DNA of 64,000 nt from Nesterenkonia muleiensis (GCF_003600155.1 NZ_QWLD01000003.1:248001-312000); one strand, 5' to 3'; shown: positions 53,641 through 63,220, counted from the first letter of the stretch. Made by a program: numbers and translations. The notes: a model not told the origin generated them from the sequence alone.

Positions 53641-53671
53641 TGTCAATGATGCGAACGACAGAAGAGACGGT

Positions 53672-54541
53672 ATGAGCGAGAAATCACCGCCGGCGGACAT
53701 CCCTGGCCCAATACTGCATGCGCTGCGGTGTCCGCTCTGCGGTCAGCAGCTCGAGCAAGATGCCGCCCGGCTCCACTGCCCGAGCGGGCACAGCTTCGAC
53801 CGCGCCAAACAGGGGCACATCACGCTGCGGCGCGGCGGTCCCACGCCGAAGAACGCCGACACACCAGCGATGGTCGCCGCTCGCGAGGCCTTGCTGGACA
53901 CCAGCCTGTATGAGCCGATCAAAGATCAGCTCAGTGCGGCGGTTGCCGCACAGCTCGACGCCGTCCGCGCGCCGTTGGTGGCCGACCTCGGCGGCGGCAC
54001 CGGCTACTACCTTGCCGGGGTCCTGGACCGGTTGCCCAATGCCCACGGCGTGTGCATCGACCTCTCAGCAGCCGCGTTGAAGCGCGCCGCACGGTGCCAT
54101 CTGCGCGCTGCGGCCATCGGGAGCAACCTTCTGGCCGATCCTCTCCCGCTGGCGACGGGGTCGGTAGCAGTAGCCACGAGCATCTTCGGCCCGCGCAATG
54201 TGCCCGAGATTCAACGAGTCCTCGGCACCGGTGGCCTACTGGTGGTGGCCACCCCCACCAAGGAGCACTTGGCGGAGCTGGTGGAGCCACTGGGGATGCT
54301 GCAGGTCGATCAGCGCAAGGATGAACGCCTCGCGGCCAGCCTCACCGCGTTCACACAGATCGCAGCCGAGCACCTCACCTACCGTGTTCCGGTGAGCTCT
54401 GAGCAGGCCGGGGCGCTTGTCAGGATGGGGCCGAGCGCTCATCACATCACCGCGGACGACCTCGACGCCCGCCTTCGCCACCTACCAGATGACCTGACCA
54501 TCACGGTATCGGTGAACCTGGGCCTCTACACCATGAGATAA
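53672..54541 (+). CDS. 23S rRNA (guanine-N1) methyltransferase, RlmA/TlrB family
   Basis: The 289-residue protein starts MSEKSPPADIPGPILHALRC and carries the N-terminal zinc site CPLCGQ...CPSGHSFD, followed by KQGHITLRRG and a Rossmann SAM domain (VADLGGGTGYYLAGVL; VATSIFGPRNVPEIQRV). This is the RlmA family that methylates G745/G748; the G748 form (TlrB) gives macrolide resistance. Which base is used cannot be read. The frame is open upstream to 53372, but that part overlaps the pseudogene and is not protein-like. Confidence 0.9.
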   Translation: MSEKSPPADIPGPILHALRCPLCGQQLEQDAARLHCPSGHSFDRAKQGHITLRRGGPTPKNADTPAMVAAREALLDTSLYEPIKDQLSAAVAAQLDAVRAPLVADLGGGTGYYLAGVLDRLPNAHGVCIDLSAAALKRAARCHLRAAAIGSNLLADPLPLATGSVAVATSIFGPRNVPEIQRVLGTGGLLVVATPTKEHLAELVEPLGMLQVDQRKDERLAASLTAFTQIAAEHLTYRVPVSSEQAGALVRMGPSAHHITADDLDARLRHLPDDLTITVSVNLGLYTMR

Positions 54542-54685
54542 GCCCAACCAAAATTCTCCGGAGCCACTATTCACAGTAAGGCGTCCCGGATCAGCGCTTC
54601 TTTTCCGGCCACGTCAAGTCCTTCGGATACCTGCGTTGGGCACTCTGGCACTGTGAGGGGCGAACCTGCAGGACCCCTGCAGCGC

Positions 54686-55663
54686 TCAGCCAGCCGCGAT
54701 GAGCTGATCAGCTAGTTCCGTGCGCTCGTAGAGGACGTACCTTCCGAATCGGTTCGTCTGAAGAAGCCCCGCACGGGCCAGAGCCCGCAGGTGCTGATTC
54801 ACTGCAGCAGTCGTGACGCCCATGAAGAGGGCGATCGCAGTAGACGACGCGGGCTCGTCGAGAGAGACGAGCAATTCGGTGCGCGTGCGCCCGAGGATCC
54901 CCACCAGCCCGAGGCGCGAATCGACCTCCGATGCCGCGAGACGACCCCGTCCGCGCGCGCGGTAGGTGAAGATAAGGTCGCTGTGCGAAAGATTGGGGAG
55001 ATTCGTCCCCCACTTCACGAGCGTCGGCAGGAACGTCACCCCTCGGTGGTCCGTCGACACGTCGAAGCCGTTGCCAGAGCGGGCGCGAAGGGGGAGCACG
55101 AGATCGTTTCCCCGCACCATGAAGGCTGGTATTGCGCTGCCGATCGCCGCGGCGACCCCGTTAGCTGCCAGCTCCGCACCACGGTAAGTCACGTCCGCTT
55201 CGAGAACCCGCTTGAACGCTGGCCAATGCGCCGCGAAGCAGGCGTGCCAATAGTCCTCAACGGTCTCGAGCACGAACTCCTTGAGCGCACTGTCAGTACG
55301 CCCCATGATCTCAGGCGGAGAACCCCACACGCGCTCCGCATCCCTGCGGAAGATCGTCGCTGGGACCTCCGCCAACGCCGCAAGTTCCTGCGCGAAGGAG
55401 GATCCACGCCGAACCGGATGCTGCATGAGTGTGTCGAGGATCCACTTGTCTGGATTGATCAGGCTGAGGACCCGCTCCTTCCCGACCTTCTCGCGTGCGG
55501 CAGCAGTCTCTTCGAACCACTTCTCATGGAAGGGGTGGCGCTCCGGATAACGCACGATCATCGTGCTCAACGCCAGTTCGCACAGCGGGCTCGGGGCAAA
55601 CCTCAGTCTCCCCACAGCATTCCGCACGATCACCTGGTCCATGAAGCAATACGCTATATCCAT
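54686..55663 (-). CDS. ArsR-type winged-helix regulator with large N-terminal domain (DUF5937-like)
   Basis: The 325-residue protein has a ~235-residue N-terminal domain (RFAPSPLCELALSTMIVRYP; ANGVAAAIGSAIPAFMVRGN) and a C-terminal winged helix (ALFMGVTTAAVNQHLRALAR, then LLQTNRFGRYVLYERT), the DUF5937/ArsR layout. It is divergent from the ABC exporter, with a 35-bp gap, so it almost certainly regulates it. Confidence 0.85.
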   Translation of the reverse strand: MDIAYCFMDQVIVRNAVGRLRFAPSPLCELALSTMIVRYPERHPFHEKWFEETAAAREKVGKERVLSLINPDKWILDTLMQHPVRRGSSFAQELAALAEVPATIFRRDAERVWGSPPEIMGRTDSALKEFVLETVEDYWHACFAAHWPAFKRVLEADVTYRGAELAANGVAAAIGSAIPAFMVRGNDLVLPLRARSGNGFDVSTDHRGVTFLPTLVKWGTNLPNLSHSDLIFTYRARGRGRLAASEVDSRLGLVGILGRTRTELLVSLDEPASSTAIALFMGVTTAAVNQHLRALARAGLLQTNRFGRYVLYERTELADQLIAAG

Positions 55664-55698
55664 TGCGGGCGCGAGTCATCCTCCCCTAGGTTCGCGAC

Positions 55699-56649
55699 AT
55701 GAACCATCCCGCCGCGATCGAACTGGATTCGCTAACCCGGCGCTACCACACTCCGCGCGGCGAGGTCGTCGCTCTCGATGACGTCTCGCTCACGGTCACC
55801 CCCGGTCAGATCGTCGCAGTACTCGGCGAGAACGGCGCGGGCAAGACCACCCTCGCGAAGATCCTCTCGACCCTGCTACATCCCTCCGCCGGGGCGGCGC
55901 GTGTCTTCGGGCACGACGTCGTCACGGATGCACGACGCGCACGCGCCCTCACCACCGCGGTGTTCGGCGGAGATCGCGGCCTCTACCCGATGCTCAGCGG
56001 ACGGGAGAACCTCCGCTACTTCGGTGTGGTCCACGGCGTTGCCTCCCGCGAACTGCGTCGTCAGATGCCACGGCTCCTGGAGGAGGCCGGTCTCACCGAG
56101 GCGGCGAACCGGCGCGTGGAGACGTACTCGAAGGGGATGCGTCAGCGCCTGCACCTCTGCATCGGCCTTCTCACCCGCCCCCGCGTACTGCTGTTAGACG
56201 AGCCTACGGTCGGTCTCGACCCCAAGGAGAGTGCCCGTCTGCGCGAGACGATCGCGGAGTTTCCCAGCGAGGGCACGACCGTACTGCTGACCAGCCACAA
56301 TCTCCTAGACGTCGAGCGTCTCGCCGAGCGCGTGGTGATGCTCAGCTCCGGGCGCATCAGCCACGACTTGCCCCTCGACGAATTCCGCCGTCTGGCGGGT
56401 CATGATGCAGTGGTCAAGCTGCGGCTGCCAGCTGGTGCTCGGCTCACGCCCGAACTTGAAGCCCTAGGAGCGGACATTCAGACCGGCGGGGACGGCACTG
56501 TCATCACGCTGTCGATCCGCCGCTGGTCTCCCGCCGTGCTGGGCGAGATCTCCGCCGCGCTGCGTGGGCAGAACATCCTTGATCTTGACGTGCGCCCCGC
56601 GACCCTCGACGAGGCCTTCGCCAACGCGGCGGAAGGGCGCTGGCGATGA
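55699..56649 (+). CDS. ABC-2 exporter ATPase subunit
   Basis: The 316-residue ATPase has Walker A (GENGAGKTTLAKIL), signature (YSKGMRQRLHLCIGLL), Walker B (VLLLDEPTVGLDP) and switch His (LLTSHNLLDVERLAE), with the C-terminal extension typical of drug-resistance (DrrA-like) ABC-2 systems. It overlaps the first permease by 4 bp. The substrate may be an antibiotic or peptide. Confidence 0.93.
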   Translation: MNHPAAIELDSLTRRYHTPRGEVVALDDVSLTVTPGQIVAVLGENGAGKTTLAKILSTLLHPSAGAARVFGHDVVTDARRARALTTAVFGGDRGLYPMLSGRENLRYFGVVHGVASRELRRQMPRLLEEAGLTEAANRRVETYSKGMRQRLHLCIGLLTRPRVLLLDEPTVGLDPKESARLRETIAEFPSEGTTVLLTSHNLLDVERLAERVVMLSSGRISHDLPLDEFRRLAGHDAVVKLRLPAGARLTPELEALGADIQTGGDGTVITLSIRRWSPAVLGEISAALRGQNILDLDVRPATLDEAFANAAEGRWR

Positions 56650-57407
56650 TGCGGACCCTTTACGAACTCACCCGGAACCAGGCTCTGATTGTCGCCACCC
56701 GTCCGGTGAACATCGCCACCGGCGTTGTCACGCCGCTGATGTTCATGTCGCTGCTCACGCTGCCCAGGCTCGATGATATGACTCCGACGGAGGCGACCCG
56801 AGTCTTCACCGGCGTGCTACTCGCCGCCTTCTGGAGCGCCTCGCTCTGGAGCGGGGCCGGAATCCTCCGCCGGGAGAGGTGGTTCGGCACCCTGGCACCG
56901 AGCTTCACCGGACGCCCCGGACCGGTGGCCGTCATGACGGGCAAGACGCTCGGCGGAGTCGTCTACGACGTGGCACTGATCTTCTTGAGCAATACCGTCT
57001 TCGTCCTGGTCTTCGGTATCCGGCTGGAGATCGGCGCACCCGGTGCCTTCGCTCTCGGGATCGCTGCGGTCATCGCCTGCGGGGTCGCATCGAGCCTCTT
57101 AATCGGTGCCGTACTCATCCTGTCGCGGCATGCTTTCCAGCTCACGACCGCCTTCGGCACCCCGATCCTCCTGCTCGGGGGCACGATCATCCCGCACGAG
57201 GTACTGCCCTCCTGGGTGGCGGCGATCGGTCAGGTGATCAATCTCGCCTGGCTGCAGCGTTTCCTCGCCTCCACCGCCGACCGGCCCGACTGGGCAGCGC
57301 TGGGAGCCGCCCTCGCGATCTCCGCCTGCTACGCCGCCGTCGGAGTATGGTGCCTTCACCTCACGCTTCGCCGCGCCAGGAAGGAGGGGACTCTTGAACT
57401 GGCGTGA
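56646..57407 (+). CDS. ABC-2 type exporter permease
   Basis: The 253-residue membrane protein has six predicted helices and an ABC-2 layout, with a cytoplasmic start (MMRTLYELTRNQALIVATRP), AGILRRERWFGTLAPSFTG between helices, and IPHEVLPSWVAAIGQVINL near the end. It is the first of two non-identical permeases and overlaps the second by 14 bp. Confidence 0.87.
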   Translation: MMRTLYELTRNQALIVATRPVNIATGVVTPLMFMSLLTLPRLDDMTPTEATRVFTGVLLAAFWSASLWSGAGILRRERWFGTLAPSFTGRPGPVAVMTGKTLGGVVYDVALIFLSNTVFVLVFGIRLEIGAPGAFALGIAAVIACGVASSLLIGAVLILSRHAFQLTTAFGTPILLLGGTIIPHEVLPSWVAAIGQVINLAWLQRFLASTADRPDWAALGAALAISACYAAVGVWCLHLTLRRARKEGTLELA

Positions 57408-58170
57408 ACTGCTCCTTGCGAACATCCGCCTCGGCGGGCTGCTCCACCGCGCACGCTGGCCGCTCAGCGTCTGGGTAGTGGGCGCACTGCTGCCCGAGAT
57501 CTTCCGCATGCTGGTCTACGTCCTGATCGGCTACATCGTCGGTGACACAGCCGGGCTGCAGTTCGCCCTGGTCGGCTGCTTCGCGTTGGGGATGATTTCC
57601 TCGACCGTATCCGCCATCTCCGACGTCCCGGTCGACGATGTGCAGGCGGGAACCTACCGTACGGTGCTGCTGGGCAGCCTATCGCCGTTCACGCAGTACC
57701 TCGGCCGTGCCCTCGTCATCGCTGCCAACGGGCTGGTCCTCACGGTCATCGCGACGAGCGTCGTCGCCCTTGTCACGGGCCAGGGCACACTGCTGCTGTC
57801 GCTGCTGCCGCACACATGGATGCTCGTGCCCGCCGCATTCAGTACCTCGATGCTAGGGCTGTTGGTCATTGCCCCGGCCATCGGGAGCAATTGGGAGGGC
57901 ATCACCTACAACACCGCCACCGGTGTACTGGTGGTGATGTCCGGCGCGGTCTTCTCCCTGACGAACCCGGCGGCATCCGCGATCGGGCAAGCGCTGCCGC
58001 TCACGCACGTAATCCAGGCGCTGCGGCTCGCCCTCGAAGGACAGCCCTATGGGGAACGCCTCGTCCTCGAGGTACTGACCGGCCTCGTATGGGGGCTCGC
58101 CGCCTATGTGCTCTTTCGCTGGCAGGGCGCGCGCGGCAAACGCACCGCCCGCGGGGCCTTCGCCGCCTGA
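57394..58170 (+). CDS. ABC-2 type exporter permease (second)
   Basis: The 258-residue membrane protein shares the layout of its neighbour: DVQAGTYRTVLLGSLSPFTQ between helices 2 and 3, GQALPLTHVIQALRLALEGQ before the last helix, and a basic tail. With the ATPase it forms a heterodimeric-permease exporter. Confidence 0.87.
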   Translation: MNWRELLLANIRLGGLLHRARWPLSVWVVGALLPEIFRMLVYVLIGYIVGDTAGLQFALVGCFALGMISSTVSAISDVPVDDVQAGTYRTVLLGSLSPFTQYLGRALVIAANGLVLTVIATSVVALVTGQGTLLLSLLPHTWMLVPAAFSTSMLGLLVIAPAIGSNWEGITYNTATGVLVVMSGAVFSLTNPAASAIGQALPLTHVIQALRLALEGQPYGERLVLEVLTGLVWGLAAYVLFRWQGARGKRTARGAFAA

Positions 58171-58652
58171 TCACGCGCTCAACCGGCCCCCGGCGGGCTG
58201 CCCCCGAAGGCTCACCAGCCGGCCCCTGGCTCTGTACGGATTATGTCCGGGTACTGGTGCCATTCCACCCGTCCATCCATCCGGGGTGCCTCTCTAATGG
58301 GTAGTGGCTGGCCTGGTGCTGGCTGGTTAGGTTGGTGACTGGCTGCTGGGGATGTGGCTCCTGGTGCCTCTGACCCCGGGCTCCGGGGATGTCTATCTGG
58401 TGGGCAGGTCAGGCTAGGTCTAACACTGGGTCACTGACCTAGTCCACTGGTTCACCTGAATCGCGTCGCTCCAGATGGAACGTGAGGCACGAGCAAGCTG
58501 CTCTCAAGCTTCGCAATCTGCCGCTGTCGCAAGCAACATCTCGATAACAAACCCTGCTCACCATTGACACTCGGTGGTTGCGACAGAAGGGTAGAAGCAA
58601 GAAATACGTTAGCCATGGAACATACGCAATAAATATATAAAGGATACGTAAC
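58171..58652. other. Non-coding gap; GC-rich repeats then AT-richer DNA
   Basis: The first 270 bp are rich in CTGGCTGG/GGTGCCTCT-type short repeats and a CCCCGGGCTCCGGGG hairpin that could terminate the exporter operon. From about 58450 the composition becomes clearly more AT-rich and stays so to about 59590. A minus-strand open frame here (58439-58690) looks accidental. AAGGAT near 58641 could serve as an RBS for the ATG at 58653. Confidence 0.5.
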
Positions 58653-58744
58653 ATGAGACCCGCTTTACTTCTTAGCGAAGAAAAACTCACTCTGCAACTT
58701 CATCGCCCTCGCGTCATTTCCGCTTTCCAATCGTCCTTCTGATA

Positions 58745-59389
58745 GTGGCGGGCCTGTTAGGGCTGGGTTTTGCACCAGCACAAGCTGCAGAACAGGCACC
58801 TAATACCCATGTGACACCAGCATCAGGTCCAGTTGCCGAAGAGACTATAAGTGTTCATGCCTCTGCAGAAGCGCTCGAGGCGGAGCCGATGGAGTCTCTA
58901 GAGATCGAGTTGACTGATGACGAGTTATCTAATTTATCCGCCATCGAAGAGCACATCGATTCGGATGGACAGCTTAGTCTGACGGCCGCCGAAGACGATT
59001 CCAGGATCGATCAAGCATTCTTAGAAGAGTTTGCTGAAGGCTACGCAAGCTTGGGTAATGGCAGTGGGATCAGCGGACAAACAGTACAGCCGTCCGAGGC
59101 AACTACTTCGTCGAACGGCGTTGGCATCAATACCGTCATAGGTTCAGCGATGTATCTCGACAGTGGCAATGCGAGTGCGCTGTCTGCCTCGATGGCAACA
59201 GGAGTTACGGTGGCTGGAATTGTTGGATTTCTCACGGCGAAGACTGGAATCGGCCCAGTTGCCGCAGCAACTACGGCGGGAGCTCTAGGACTAATAGGCG
59301 GTCTTAGCGCCCTGTGTAACTCATGGGGACGTGGCATCGTTATGAGTACTGGCCCCACCCCGGTCTGCTGGTCACAACCTGAATGGTGA
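58745..59389 (+). CDS. Secreted Gly/Ala-rich two-cysteine protein, bacteriocin-precursor-like
   Basis: I do not recognise a named family. The frame encodes a signal peptide core (IVLLIVAGLLGLGFAPAQA), an acidic propeptide-like region (about residues 25-110), then a hydrophobic Gly/Ala-rich stretch (VGFLTAKTGIGPVAAATTAG, ALGLIGGLSA) and a terminal CNSWGRGIVMSTGPTPVC loop ending WSQPEW. The in-frame GTG at 58745 cuts the signal peptide. The open frame reaches 58676 with no start, but ATG 58653 (MRPALLLSEEK) would join it by a -1 shift at the A-run 58681-58685, so a sequence error, frameshift or slippage is likely. Base composition is lower-GC than its neighbours. The layout resembles class-II bacteriocin-like precursors. 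Confidence 0.65.
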   Translation: MAGLLGLGFAPAQAAEQAPNTHVTPASGPVAEETISVHASAEALEAEPMESLEIELTDDELSNLSAIEEHIDSDGQLSLTAAEDDSRIDQAFLEEFAEGYASLGNGSGISGQTVQPSEATTSSNGVGINTVIGSAMYLDSGNASALSASMATGVTVAGIVGFLTAKTGIGPVAAATTAGALGLIGGLSALCNSWGRGIVMSTGPTPVCWSQPEW

Positions 59390-59391
59390 TC

Positions 59392-59586
59392 ATGAATACA
59401 AAACTACTTACTGTCATCGGGATCTTACTGGCCCTTAGCGGGATGATCCTCGGCATCGCAGGGGTAGCTACTGCGTGGTCCGAAACCAGCATTTCGCCAG
59501 TCTGGGCATTACTGCTGGGATCAGGTGCAATATTCATCCTGCTAATCATCCAACGCCGCAAAGTAATGCCCCCTAGAGTGGTATAA
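59392..59586 (+). CDS. Small two-helix membrane protein, possible immunity protein
   Basis: The 64-residue protein has two helices (LLTVIGILLALSGMILGIAG; PVWALLLGSGAIFILLII) joined by ATAWSETSIS, with a basic end QRRKVMPPRVV. The ATG at 59392 follows the precursor stop by 2 bp, with GGTGAT as RBS; an ATG 9 bp earlier overlaps that stop. Size, topology and coupling fit self-immunity proteins of bacteriocin loci, but the assignment rests only on context. Confidence 0.55.
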   Translation: MNTKLLTVIGILLALSGMILGIAGVATAWSETSISPVWALLLGSGAIFILLIIQRRKVMPPRVV

Positions 59587-59720
59587 CCATCCCGGTACCG
59601 GTGGTTGGTATCCGGGGTCGATGCCTGCTTCTTTGAGCTGTTCGGCGACGGTCTTGGACCGCTGCTCATATCCCTCATCTGGGGGAATAGGGTATTGGGT
59701 GTTTCCTGCTGGTTAGCGTC

Positions 59721-60793
59721 CGAGGTCGGGCCCGGTGTCCCGAGGCGTGGGTGCCGTGGGCGCGCCACGATGCCGGTCACACGCTGCCGTTCGACGACCA
59801 AGTTGCGTGGCTGGCAACGAAATCGTCGAAGTCCACGGTGACGGAGCTGATGCGTGTGGCGTGGCGCACGGTCGGATCGATCATCGACCGCGTCTGGGCC
59901 GACGCCGAGAAGATCCAGGACCGATTCAACGGGCTGCGCCGGATCGGGATCGATGAGATCAGTTACAAGAAGGGCCACAAGTACCTGATAGTCGTCGTCA
60001 ACCACACACCAAGCAGCTCGTGTGGGCAGCGCCGGGACGCAGCAAGGACACGCTGCGGTAGTTCTTCGACCTCCTCGGCCCCGACAGGTGCGAGCAGATC
60101 ACGCATGTTTCCGCCGACGGGGCGGACTGCATCGCCGATGTCGTCGCGGAGAAGGGCCCGGCCGCGGTTCGTGGCGCCGATCCGTTCCACATCGTGCAGT
60201 GGGCGACCGAGGCGCTCAACGACCTACGGCGCGAGTCGTGGAACGAGGCCCGAAAACTCGCGCGGAAGGAACCGTCCAGGCCGCGTGGCAGACCCGCAGC
60301 CGACGCGCCAGAGCGGCCACAATCCGACCGCGCTAAAAGGCTGAAAGGGGCCCGGTTCGCGTTGCTGAAAAATCCCGAGGACCTCACCGAGAAGCAAACC
60401 ACGAAGCTCGCATAGATCGTGAAAGCCGACCCGAAACTGTACCGCGCCTACCTCCTCAAAGAGGGCCTCCGGCAGGTGTTCAAGCTCCCCCTCTACGACG
60501 CGAGGACCGCGCTTGAGGGATGGGTTCAGTGGGCACCCCGATCCCGCATCCCGGCTTTTGTGAAGCTGCAACGCTCGATCGTGAAACACCGCGACCGGAC
60601 CCTCGCCGCGATCGAGCACGGTCTCTCTAACGGGCTGATCGAGTCAACCAACACTAAGATCAGACTCATCACAAGGATGGCATTCGGGTTCCGGTCAGCC
60701 GAGGCTCTGATCGCTCTGGCGATACTCTCCCTCGGACCCCACCGACCCGCCCTCCCCGGACGAACATGACCCACAGGTACGTCAGGAGAGCCG
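59721..60793 (+). pseudogene. ISL3-family transposase, broken
   Basis: Pieces of one ISL3 transposase lie in three frames: RCPEAWVPWARHDAGHTLPF (from 59733), SSKSTVTELMRVAWRTVGSI and RRIGIDEISYKKGHKYLIVV up to about 60000, then after a shift QWATEALNDLRRESWNEARK, an in-frame TAG at 60413-60415, and WVQWAPRSRIPAFVKLQRSI with GLSNGLIESTNTKIRL near the C-terminus. The N-terminal zinc-binding portion is missing before 59721. The end CAGGAGAGCC near 60793 resembles an ISL3 right terminus; no matching left end was found close by. Confidence 0.85.
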
Positions 60794-60834
60794 GAAAACA
60801 AAGCTGATAGCCCACTGATCTGGGGCGATATGCT

Positions 60835-61875
60835 CTACCGCGTGTAGGACTCCCACTTGCGGCGGGGATGTTCAGCCTCGACCACCCGCACGGTCCCCGA
60901 CTTCGAGCGCATGACGATCGACTGGGTGGTCACGTAGTTGCCGCTGTAGCGCACCCCGCGGAGCAGATCACCGTCGGTGATGCCGGTGGCGGCGAAGTAG
61001 CAGTTGTCCGAGGCGACCAGATCCTCGGTGGTGAGGATGGTATCAACGTCGTGCCCGGCGTCGATGGCTTTCTGCTTCTCCTCATCGTCCTTGGGCGCGA
61101 GCCGGCCCTGGATCACACCACCGATCGCCTTGATCGCACAGGCGGTGACGATGCCTTCCGGTGTACCGCCAGTGCCCATGAGCACGTCCACGCCGGTGCC
61201 CGGCCTGGCCGCAGCGATGCCGCCGGCCACATCACCGTCCATGATGAACCGGGTGCGCGCGCCGGCCTCACGGATCTCTTCGACCAGCTTGGAATGCCGT
61301 GGACGGTCCAGCACGCACACATTGAGCTGATCCACACCTTTTCCGGTGGCTTTGGCCACCAGATGCAGATTCTGCTTCACCGGCAGCCGCAGATCGACCA
61401 TATCGGCTGCCTCCGGGCCGGTGACCAGCTTATCCATGTAGAACACCGCTGAAGGATCAAACATCGACCCGCGCTCTGCCACGGCCAGCACCGAGAGCGC
61501 ATTGTCATAGCCCAGAGCCGTCAGCCGGGTTCCGTCGATGGGGTCCACAGCCACATCGGCCTCCGGCCCTGAACCGTTGCCCACGTGCTCGCCGTTGAAC
61601 AGCATGGGCGCCTCGTCCTTCTCACCCTCACCGATCACCACCACGCCATTGAGGTTGACGGTGTCCAGCAGCGAGCGCATGGCATCGACTGCCGCGCCGT
61701 CGGCACCGTTCTTATCCCCTTTGCCGACCCAGGCTCCGCCGGAGATGGCCGCAGCCTCAGTGACCCGCACCAACTCCAGCGCCAAGTTGCGGTCAGGCGC
61801 GTCATCGCCGACGGCCAGTTTTGGGTTCAGGTGCGAGAAGTCCTCGTCCTTCTGGCCTGCTTTCCTTGCGGTCAC
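60835..61875 (-). CDS. glpX: Class II fructose-1,6-bisphosphatase
   Basis: GlpX dephosphorylates fructose-1,6-bisphosphate in gluconeogenesis. The 346-residue protein has [18 protein letters not shown], the metal motif [12 protein letters not shown], and [20 protein letters not shown]. Length and motifs match actinobacterial GlpX. It is divergent from DUF4245. Confidence 0.96.
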   Translation of the reverse strand: MTARKAGQKDEDFSHLNPKLAVGDDAPDRNLALELVRVTEAAAISGGAWVGKGDKNGADGAAVDAMRSLLDTVNLNGVVVIGEGEKDEAPMLFNGEHVGNGSGPEADVAVDPIDGTRLTALGYDNALSVLAVAERGSMFDPSAVFYMDKLVTGPEAADMVDLRLPVKQNLHLVAKATGKGVDQLNVCVLDRPRHSKLVEEIREAGARTRFIMDGDVAGGIAAARPGTGVDVLMGTGGTPEGIVTACAIKAIGGVIQGRLAPKDDEEKQKAIDAGHDVDTILTTEDLVASDNCYFAATGITDGDLLRGVRYSGNYVTTQSIVMRSKSGTVRVVEAEHPRRKWESYTR

Positions 61876-61977
61876 TGTGGTCTACCTCCGCGTGTTGGGA
61901 TGGGCCTGACCTCCACGTCAGGCCTCAGCTCCAGCATATCGGTTGGTGTTGCCTGCGCTAATGAGACAATGAGGGGC

Positions 61978-62601
61978 GTGAGTGAAGACAGACCGGTGCA
62001 GATCACCCAATCCCAGGCTCAGCGCCTGCGCACCCCCATGATGGGCATGATCATCACCATGGCGGTTCTGGTGGGGATCCTGGCCCTGATGTGGTTCATG
62101 AATCCAGAGCCGGATGTCACCTATACCCGTGACGAGGATGTGCCGGAGGCCGCCGGCTGGGCCGACGAGGTCGCCGGCTACTCCCCCATAGCCCCCGATG
62201 TTCCCGCAGGCTGGACGGCCAACTACGCCCGGTGGGAGACCCGCGCCGAGCATGGTGTGGAGGTCTGGGAGGTCGGCTACACCACTGATGCGGTGAACTT
62301 CCTGGGCTTTGCTCAGACCGACAATGCCAACCCTGCCTGGGTCAATGACGAGACCGAGCAGGCACAGGCCACCGGAACCACCAATGTGGGAGGTCTGAGC
62401 TTTGAAACCCGGGAACGAGGCGATCGGCACTACTATGTGCTGGCCGCCGAAGACAACCATATCGACGGCACCACGGTGGTCATCAGCTCCGATGCAGGCG
62501 CTGAGGAGGCCCAGGCCGGCCTGGAGGCTATTGTCGACTCCATCGGCCGTGAGGTTCCGGACAGTGAACGCAACGACGGCGTGGAGGAGAACGATGAGTG
62601 A
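61978..62601 (+). CDS. DUF4245 membrane-anchored protein
   Basis: The 207-residue protein has a short cytoplasmic start (SEDRPVQITQSQAQRLRTPM), one helix (MGMIITMAVLVGILALMWFM) and an extracytoplasmic DUF4245 domain (YSPIAPDVPAGWTANYARWE; VEVWEVGYTTDAVNFLGFAQ). This family typically sits between glpX and fumarase or carbonic anhydrase in Actinobacteria. GTG 61978 is chosen; ATG 61969 is also possible. It overlaps the carbonic anhydrase start by 8 bp. Confidence 0.88.
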   Translation: MSEDRPVQITQSQAQRLRTPMMGMIITMAVLVGILALMWFMNPEPDVTYTRDEDVPEAAGWADEVAGYSPIAPDVPAGWTANYARWETRAEHGVEVWEVGYTTDAVNFLGFAQTDNANPAWVNDETEQAQATGTTNVGGLSFETRERGDRHYYVLAAEDNHIDGTTVVISSDAGAEEAQAGLEAIVDSIGREVPDSERNDGVEENDE

Positions 62602-63220
62602 CGAGGCGGCGAAGCAACCCACACCGGCCGAGGCGTGGCAGCTGCTCACCGAAGGCAATCAGCGCTTTGTCAGCGGCAACGTCCACCACCCCAACCAGAA
62701 TGCGGCGCGGCGATCTTCGCTGACTGATTCGCAGCACCCGATGGCGGTGATCTTCGGCTGCTCAGATTCCCGCCTGGCCGCTGAGATCATCTTCGATGTG
62801 GGCTTGGGCGATGTGTTTGTGGTCCGCACCGCCGGCCAGGTGATCGATGATGCGGTGATGGGTTCCCTGGAGTTCAGTGTGGACGTGCTGCAGGTGCCGC
62901 TGATCGTGGTGCTGGGCCACGATTCCTGCGGCGCGGTCTCGGCGGCGATCACTGCCGCGGAGACCGGCACCCTGCCCACTGGGCATGTGCGCAACCTGGT
63001 GGAGCGGATCTTCCCGTCAGTGCTGGCGGCCAACAGGTCTGGTGCTCAAAACATCAACGAAACAGTGGAGGAGCATGTGAAGCAGACTGCCATCCGCATC
63101 GTCGACCATTCCCGTGTCCTCCACGATGCCGTCTCAGAGGGCCGCACCGGGGTCGTCGGGGTGACCTACCGGCTCGCCGAGGGCAACGCAGACCTGGTCT
63201 CACAAATCGGAGCCCTGTGA
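62594..63220 (+). CDS. Beta-class carbonic anhydrase
   Basis: The 208-residue zinc enzyme has the CSDSR motif (IFGCSDSRLAAEIIFD) and HDSC (LGHDSCGAVSAAI), giving the Cys-Asp-His-Cys set of beta-carbonic anhydrases, which hydrate CO2. It starts ATG 62594 inside the DUF4245 3' end; the longer open frame upstream is not used. Confidence 0.95.
   Translation: MSDEAAKQPTPAEAWQLLTEGNQRFVSGNVHHPNQNAARRSSLTDSQHPMAVIFGCSDSRLAAEIIFDVGLGDVFVVRTAGQVIDDAVMGSLEFSVDVLQVPLIVVLGHDSCGAVSAAITAAETGTLPTGHVRNLVERIFPSVLAANRSGAQNINETVEEHVKQTAIRIVDHSRVLHDAVSEGRTGVVGVTYRLAEGNADLVSQIGAL

Noticed and set aside
53372-53671. 100-residue N-terminal extension of the RlmA-like protein
   Set aside because: The extension is Ser/Thr/Arg low-complexity, overlaps a minus-strand pseudogene, and is absent from the RlmA family.
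58228-58233. GGCTCT as a possible left end of the ISL3 element, enclosing the bacteriocin-like cassette
   Set aside because: Only six bases match the right end; the following sequence does not form an inverted repeat.
58439-58690. 83-codon minus-strand hydrophobic frame
   Set aside because: It lies in AT-rich non-coding DNA, overlaps the promoter/RBS region of the bacteriocin-like gene, and shows no protein-like pattern.
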